From Brytella acorum (lineage in GTDB: Bacteria; Pseudomonadota; Alphaproteobacteria; Acetobacterales; Acetobacteraceae), in assembly GCF_029309905.1 (NCBI RefSeq), contig NZ_JARBJP010000001.1, positions 1 to 64,000 of the forward strand: a stretch of DNA of 64,000 bases. Direction: 5' to 3'. A model generated the notes under the pieces. It was not told the DNA's origin and searched no databases. It saw nothing but the letters and a program-made list of their open reading frames with translations. This document shows positions 59,223-64,000 of the stretch, piece by piece. A program made the translations under genes and the position numbers. Position 1 is the first letter of the stretch. Every line of letters begins with the position of its first letter.

Positions 59223-59470
59223 GCCGGAAGGGTGGGGCGAACGCCGGTCGGCGGAAAACGGCGCTGAGATATGGCCGGGTTTTGCTTGTAAGCCCCGCGA
59301 GCCTTGACGCGCCGGGCGTCGATATCTTGCGCGCTCGAAAGAGCCGTGCGAGATGTCGCCATCTCCCGGTGACCGTCATGTCGTAAATTCCGGCAGAACA
59401 AGAGCGTGTTTCTCTTGAAGAGGACGGATACGGTGCCTGTCATGGTCGAATCTTCAAACGGTGGCGCGCA

Positions 59471-59758
59471 ATGATGTCCATACGGGCCGGAAAGCCCCAC
59501 GTGCTCGGACGCGCTGCGGGGATCGCTCCGGCTTTCGCGCTCGGCGGCTGTACCCAGGCTCCTGTGATCCCGCTCTTTGGCGCCTATTTCCCTGGCTGGC
59601 TGCTATGTGCGCTCGTGGGCGTGGTCGCCGCCGTCCTCATCCGGTTCCTTTGCATCCTGTGCGGTCTTGATGCGATCCTGTCCTTCCGGCTGTTTACCTA
59701 TCTCGCGGCCGGGACGGTCATCGCCCTGGTGCTCTGGTCCGTCGTTTTCGGTCCCTGA
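59471..59758 (+). CDS. YtcA family membrane lipoprotein of an efflux operon
   Basis: 95 residues. FALGGCTQAP is a lipobox, then PLFGAYFPGWLLCALVGVVAAVLIRFLCILCGLDAILSFRLFTYLA has the YtcA family pattern with two membrane helices. Such genes precede an HlyD-type protein and an FUSC protein in aromatic-acid or related efflux operons. GGTGG lies before the double ATG. Confidence 0.8.
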   Translation: MMSIRAGKPHVLGRAAGIAPAFALGGCTQAPVIPLFGAYFPGWLLCALVGVVAAVLIRFLCILCGLDAILSFRLFTYLAAGTVIALVLWSVVFGP

Positions 59759-59761
59759 CGT

Positions 59762-60811
59762 ATGGACAAGGTCAGCACGGCGCGCCGTCGCCCCGTTGGA
59801 AAAATCATTGCCATCGTCTGCATCGGCGTTGCGATCCTCTATGGCGTCCACGTGGCGCGGGTCGACCATGCCCATCCTTCGACGGATGACGGGAGCCTCG
59901 ACGCCGAGGTCGTTCACGTGGCGTCCACCGTCGGCGGTCGGCTGATCGATCTGCGGGTCGATCTCAACCAGCATGTCAGGCGCGGCGATCTGCTGTACAG
60001 GCTCGATCCCCGCCCTTACGAACTCGTCGTCGCCCAGGCCGCCGCCAATCTCGCTTTGGCCGAGGCCGAAGTCGCCAACCAGCAGCGGGCCGTCGGCGTC
60101 AAGGAAGCGAATGTGGTCGCCGCGTCGCAAGGCGTCCTGCGGGCGAGGGCGGACCGGGATCTGGCCGCGCGAACGGTCGATCGCCTGCGTCCGCTTTCCG
60201 CCAGCCATTACATTCCGCTCCAGGAATACGACACGGCGCAGACGGCGCTTCATAACGCCGAAACGGCGCTCGTGCAGGCGCAACAGGCGAGCGCGGCGGC
60301 GCAGATCGCCGTCGGCGACCTGAACAGTTCCCTCGCGGCCCGGGACGCGGCGCACGCAGCGCTGGATCATGCGCGCTACGAGCTGGAACAGACCACGGTT
60401 TACGCGAGCCAGGATGGCTACGTCACGAGCCTACATGTCAAAACAGGCGAGATCCTCGCGCCTTCACAGGCCCTGTTCACGCTCATTGCCGACGACCAGT
60501 GGTATGCCGTGGGGAATTTCCGCGAGAACGATCTCCACACGATCCGGATCGGAGACTGTGCGACGGTCTATTCGATGATCGACCGGCACACGCCGATCCA
60601 GGGCGTGGTGCGCAGCATCGGCCGGGGCGTCGCCTCTCTCGATTCAGCGGATCTCGCGCGCGGTCTGCCGATCGTCGCGCGTGAGATGGACTGGGTGCAT
60701 GTCGCCCAGCGCTTCCCCGTCCGCGTCGAACTCGACCATCAGCATCCGGATCTGCTGCGCGTGGGCGCGACGACCAGCATCGCGGTGGGAAGTGGCCCGG
60801 CGTGCCGCTGA
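59762..60811 (+). CDS. HlyD family membrane fusion protein (EmrA/AaeA-like)
   Basis: 349 residues with one N-terminal helix (IIAIVCIGVAILYGVHVA). The lipoyl half-motifs frame a coiled hairpin (about 90-200, AAANLALAEAEVANQQRAV); ASTVGGRLIDLRVDLNQHVRRGDLLYRLDPRPYELVVAQA and YVTSLHVKTGEILAPSQALFTLI are diagnostic. It bridges the FUSC inner-membrane protein and the outer-membrane factor. It begins 3 bases after ytcA. Confidence 0.9.
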   Translation: MDKVSTARRRPVGKIIAIVCIGVAILYGVHVARVDHAHPSTDDGSLDAEVVHVASTVGGRLIDLRVDLNQHVRRGDLLYRLDPRPYELVVAQAAANLALAEAEVANQQRAVGVKEANVVAASQGVLRARADRDLAARTVDRLRPLSASHYIPLQEYDTAQTALHNAETALVQAQQASAAAQIAVGDLNSSLAARDAAHAALDHARYELEQTTVYASQDGYVTSLHVKTGEILAPSQALFTLIADDQWYAVGNFRENDLHTIRIGDCATVYSMIDRHTPIQGVVRSIGRGVASLDSADLARGLPIVAREMDWVHVAQRFPVRVELDHQHPDLLRVGATTSIAVGSGPACR

Positions 60812-60815
60812 GCCC

Positions 60816-62612
60816 ATGACGACCAGTCTCGTTCCCTATGCGCTGCGCGACACCAGCCTGCGTCGGATCGCCCATCTGCTCGACGCACGCACGCCAGGGC
60901 GTCTGGGGTATGCCCTGCGCATCACGGCGGCATGCACGCTCGTCGCCCTGATCGGCGAGATCTGGCAGGTGCCGGATCAGGCGGTGCTTGCGGTGGTGAC
61001 GCTCGCGGTCTGGCAGAAGGATCGGGTGACGAACGTGGCGGCCGGGGTCGCGCTGAGTCTTCTGATCGGCGTGCTCGTCGCGCTGCTGTTCGCGCTCGTC
61101 TACCTGACGCTCGACAATCCGCCGCTTCTGGCGGCCTCCGTCGCGGTCCTGTCGTTCGGCTTCTTCTTCCTGGGGTCGGCCAGCAAGCTGAAGCCGCTTG
61201 CCTATCTTCTGGGGCTGGTCGTGGTGTACGGCCTGATCGCCATTGACGATGTGCCGTCCGGGGAAATCATCACCCGTGCCTTGCTCTACGTCACCCTGTT
61301 TCTGCTGATTCCGGGCGCCGTCCTCATCGGGCTGGGCCTGCTGATCTGCCCGTCGCCCCGAACACTGCTTTGTCACGACATCGCGGCCCGTCTGCGGATC
61401 AGCGCCCGGCTGCTCCGGGACGCGCCCGGTTCGGATCGCGAGCAGGCGGCGGCCCTGGCTGGAGACGGCGATGCCGCGATGCTGAAATATGCCGCGCTGG
61501 CCGCCAAAGAAAAGCTCTGGCAACCTGAAGACCTGGCCCGCCTGGCCCAGGCGGCCCGATCAAGCGTCGCCATCCTCGTCGTCGCCATGGATGACTGCAA
61601 CGAACGTCAGGCGGCTGACCCGATTTCCGTCGAACTGGCGCGCCTCCTCGACGAAGCCGCGGATATTTTCGACGCCGGGGATTGTCCGCAGCCCATTGCG
61701 CCGCCGAGTGTTGCGGATGAAGGGAAGCTGTCCGTCATCTCGGATCTCATGCGTCATTTGACCGAGCCTCTTCCCGACACACCGGCAAAAGATCCCGGCG
61801 AGAAACCCTCGGGGTTCTTCGCCCCCGATGCGTTCAGCAATCCTGTTCACGTCCGCTATGCCGTTAAGGGAACGGCATCGGTGATGCTGGCCTATTTCTG
61901 TTTCAAGATCACCGACTGGAGCGGCATCCACACCATCATCATCACCTGTTTCATCGTGGCCCAGGCGACGATGGGGGAAATGATCGCCAAGCTCTCACTG
62001 CGCATCGCCGGTGCGGTGACGGGCGGTCTGATCGCGATCGTGTCGATCGTCTTCATCGTTCCCCATCTGCACGACGTGACGGGATTTCTGGGACTCGTGG
62101 CGGCGACGACCCTTCTGGCCGCGTGGGTCAAAGCTGGCGATGCGCGCATCTCCTATGCCGGTCTTCAGATCGGTCTGGCGTTCTTCCTGACCATGCTCAA
62201 GGATTACGGGCCGGTCACCGACATGGAAACCGCAAGAGACCGCATGGTCGGGATCATCGCCGGAAATCTCATCACCTATGCGATGTTCACGAGCTTCTGG
62301 CCGGTCAGCGCCTATGGGGACATTCCCGGCAGGCTGCGGCAGGTGCGGGCGGCCTTGCGCGCCCTGACGGATGCGGTCGGGCTGCGACAGCGCACGTGTC
62401 GCGTGGGTGCAGCCCTGCACGCGGTTGATGACGCGGAGCGCAGCATCGGCTTCGCGCAGATGGAGCCGCATCATCTGCGCGCGGAAATGACCGATCTGGG
62501 AATCTACGCCTCTCTCGTGAAGCAGGCCTCGGCGGATATCGGAACGCTCATGTCGGAACCTGGAAGACACAGGGCGGTAGCCCTCGAAGCGCTGGAAGCT
62601 CTGCCCCGATGA
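60816..62612 (+). CDS. FUSC family efflux protein (fusaric acid resistance/aromatic acid exporter type)
   Basis: 598 residues with two hydrophobic blocks of about five helices each (about 25-170 and 340-500) around a large cytosolic region, as in AaeB/YccS. ALRITAACTLVALIGEIWQVPDQAVLAVVTL opens the first block, and GIHTIIITCFIVAQATMGEMIAKLSLRIAGAVTGG the second. Exports aromatic or weak organic acids with the HlyD partner. The start at 60,816 is 4 bases after the previous stop; a longer frame overlaps hlyD. Confidence 0.9.
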   Translation: MTTSLVPYALRDTSLRRIAHLLDARTPGRLGYALRITAACTLVALIGEIWQVPDQAVLAVVTLAVWQKDRVTNVAAGVALSLLIGVLVALLFALVYLTLDNPPLLAASVAVLSFGFFFLGSASKLKPLAYLLGLVVVYGLIAIDDVPSGEIITRALLYVTLFLLIPGAVLIGLGLLICPSPRTLLCHDIAARLRISARLLRDAPGSDREQAAALAGDGDAAMLKYAALAAKEKLWQPEDLARLAQAARSSVAILVVAMDDCNERQAADPISVELARLLDEAADIFDAGDCPQPIAPPSVADEGKLSVISDLMRHLTEPLPDTPAKDPGEKPSGFFAPDAFSNPVHVRYAVKGTASVMLAYFCFKITDWSGIHTIIITCFIVAQATMGEMIAKLSLRIAGAVTGGLIAIVSIVFIVPHLHDVTGFLGLVAATTLLAAWVKAGDARISYAGLQIGLAFFLTMLKDYGPVTDMETARDRMVGIIAGNLITYAMFTSFWPVSAYGDIPGRLRQVRAALRALTDAVGLRQRTCRVGAALHAVDDAERSIGFAQMEPHHLRAEMTDLGIYASLVKQASADIGTLMSEPGRHRAVALEALEALPR

Positions 62613-64000
62613 GAGCCTGGACCTTCGCGGCGTCACTGACGCTCCTCCTCTCCGGTTGCGCCACCGACGCCCTGCAGACCGCACCCGCCCGTCCGGACCA
62701 GCCTTGGAAGCCCCATGTCGCCGCCAACGGAGTCTTGCTGCCGGGCCGTGCGACGCCTGAAAAGATGTCACCAGGCTTGCGACTGCCTGCGGGATTTGAA
62801 CTGCCCGCCAACCAGGAACTCCGCCCTCGTCCTCCGGCATCGGAGGTGCGACCGGACCATGATTACGATCTGCTCGAACTGATCGACCTCGCCGAGACTT
62901 CGAATCCGACGACACGGCGCGCATGGGATGCCGCGCGGGATGCCGCGCTGGCAGTGGGCATCGCGCGATCGAGTTACCTGCCGACTCTCACGGCGTCGGT
63001 CGTGGGCGGTTATACGTCCAGCAACCAGAACGGCAACAGCGTGCGGATCAACGGAGCCGGTTCGCTGGAATCGCAGATCAATGCCGGGCTGAAGGCGATC
63101 AGTGATCATCTGAACAACCGGTCCGGCGGACAATCCGGTACCGGCGAGGTCCAGACGCTCGGCATTCAGTGGCTGCTCTTCGATTTCGGAAACCGTGAAG
63201 CCCGGATCAACGCGGCGCAACAGGCGCAGATCGCGAGCAACGTTCTGTTCAATGGGGCCCATCAGAAAGTCATCTATGAGGTGTCCATCGCGTTCTATCG
63301 GCATGCTGCCGCCGTGGCGCGTCTGGCGCTCGAACGCGCGGCGCTGGCTGATTCCCGCAAGGTGGAAGCGGCGGCGGAAGAGCGTCTGCGCCACGGCCAC
63401 GGGACGGTGCAGGACGCAGCCCAGGCCCGGCAGATGACGGCGCAGGGCGCGTTGCGGGTGGTTCAGGGCGAAGGCGAAATCGAGGACAGCAACCTGGCCC
63501 TCATGACCACCGCGGGCCTCTCGCCTCTGACGCATTTGCGGACGGCTTCCGTATCCGGACGTCCGCTGAATGACGGTGATCTGCGCCTCACGGACAGGCT
63601 GGTCCGGCAGGCGGTCGCGCGGCGACCCGATGTGCTGGCGGCTTATGCGAACGTCCGGGCGGCCACCGCGAACGTCCAGGCCGCGCATAGCGACTTTCTG
63701 CCCAAAGTCTTCGTTACGGGCAACGTGGCCTACAGTACCGGCAATCTCGCCCTCTCTTCCGTACCCGGCATCGGCCAGAACTCCAGCCCGACCTTGAATC
63801 TGTCGTCGGACCGCTTCAGCAGCCTCATCCTCGGAGGCATCACCGTGCCGGTCTTCGACGGCGGGTTGCGGAGCGCGCTCCTGAAACAGGCCGAGAACCG
63901 GGCGGACGCCGCCCATGCGACGTTGCGGCAGACCATCGATGAATCCGTCCGTCAGGTCGTGGCCGCGCAGAACGCCCTTCACACCGCCTATACGGCCTTC
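62609..64000 (+). CDS. Outer-membrane efflux factor (TolC/NodT family), C terminus outside the window
   Basis: Open frame of 464 codons running off the end. It starts with ATGA overlap to the FUSC gene and a lipoprotein signal (MRAWTFAASLTLLLSGCATDA). The repeats of helical hairpins typical of TolC/NodT proteins are visible: LLELIDLAETSNPTTRRAWDAARDA, GIQWLLFDFGNREARINAAQQAQ, RHGHGTVQDAAQARQMTAQG and VPVFDGGLRSALLKQAENRADAAHATLRQ. It completes a tripartite export pump with the three preceding genes. Confidence 0.9.
   Translation, partial: MRAWTFAASLTLLLSGCATDALQTAPARPDQPWKPHVAANGVLLPGRATPEKMSPGLRLPAGFELPANQELRPRPPASEVRPDHDYDLLELIDLAETSNPTTRRAWDAARDAALAVGIARSSYLPTLTASVVGGYTSSNQNGNSVRINGAGSLESQINAGLKAISDHLNNRSGGQSGTGEVQTLGIQWLLFDFGNREARINAAQQAQIASNVLFNGAHQKVIYEVSIAFYRHAAAVARLALERAALADSRKVEAAAEERLRHGHGTVQDAAQARQMTAQGALRVVQGEGEIEDSNLALMTTAGLSPLTHLRTASVSGRPLNDGDLRLTDRLVRQAVARRPDVLAAYANVRAATANVQAAHSDFLPKVFVTGNVAYSTGNLALSSVPGIGQNSSPTLNLSSDRFSSLILGGITVPVFDGGLRSALLKQAENRADAAHATLRQTIDESVRQVVAAQNALHTAYTAF

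Noticed and set aside
62768-63982. 404-codon minus-strand frame at the right end
   Set aside because: The plus strand encodes an unbroken TolC/NodT-type lipoprotein starting with an ATGA overlap; the reverse frame is its shadow.

Overview
The window looks like chromosome of an acetic acid bacterium or a close alphaproteobacterial relative (Acetobacteraceae; inferred from gene content and from an initiator tRNA directly behind the end of a 5S rRNA, not from a database match). A mobile, mosaic genomic island occupies roughly 1.7-29.5 kb. Ordinary high-GC chromosome follows from 29.5 to 64 kb.

Left edge (1-1668): the 3' end of a 5S rRNA gene, tRNA-fMet, a terminator, and a divergent O-methyltransferase/TetR pair whose start codons share one CATG. 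Accessory block (2.0-5.9 kb, clearly AT-rich): a tight three-gene operon (GNAT plus PUA-like protein, ASCH protein, archaeal-type adenylate-kinase-like P-loop kinase) meets, tail to tail with a 42-bp overlap, a two-gene operon (tail-anchored membrane protein, GNAT enzyme). I know no described system with this composition. It is my main candidate for something new.

Island core (6.0-20.0 kb): a plasmid/ICE maintenance cluster (ParB-like, DUF932, a small gene with an in-frame amber codon, Toprim protein, truncated DUF2493-type protein). It is split by about 7.9 kb of cargo lying between two gap-free copies of the Toprim 3' end. The cargo holds a fluoride-resistance operon behind a fluoride riboswitch (CLC-F antiporter, DUF190, universal stress protein, CrcB), a HAD phosphatase, an AEC transporter with LysR regulator, DUF2945 and DUF488 genes, and an Asp/Glu racemase.

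Mu-like element (20,034-28,982; 8,949 bp): 24-bp imperfect terminal inverted repeats of the TG...CA type delimit a compact element with repressor, small DNA-binding protein, MuA, MuB, GemA, Mor, capsid protease, major head protein and two unknown proteins. I see no portal, terminase, tail or lysis genes. It has no 5-bp target duplication. One end interrupts the DUF2493-type gene and the other a tRNA-Ser-associated tyrosine integrase, so a rearrangement, not a simple insertion, made this junction.

Chromosome: tRNA-Ser(GGA), trpF-pyrF-lapA-like, secB, a large multi-module glycosyltransferase, an M20 peptidase, and pdxA-pdxJ. From 39.6 to 53.5 kb lies a trans-4-hydroxyproline pathway (epimerase, D-hydroxyproline oxidase, deaminase of the DHDPS family, ketoglutarate semialdehyde dehydrogenase) with two Xaa-Pro peptidases, a TonB receptor and a GntR/FCD regulator. 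Three promoters there share a GTATAC-centred palindrome, which suggests one regulon for hydroxyproline-containing peptides. From 53.9 kb: a MarR/membrane protein pair, a manganese module (mntR, mntH, and a TonB receptor carrying a similar palindrome at its start), and a ytcA-HlyD-FUSC-TolC type efflux operon that runs off the right end.
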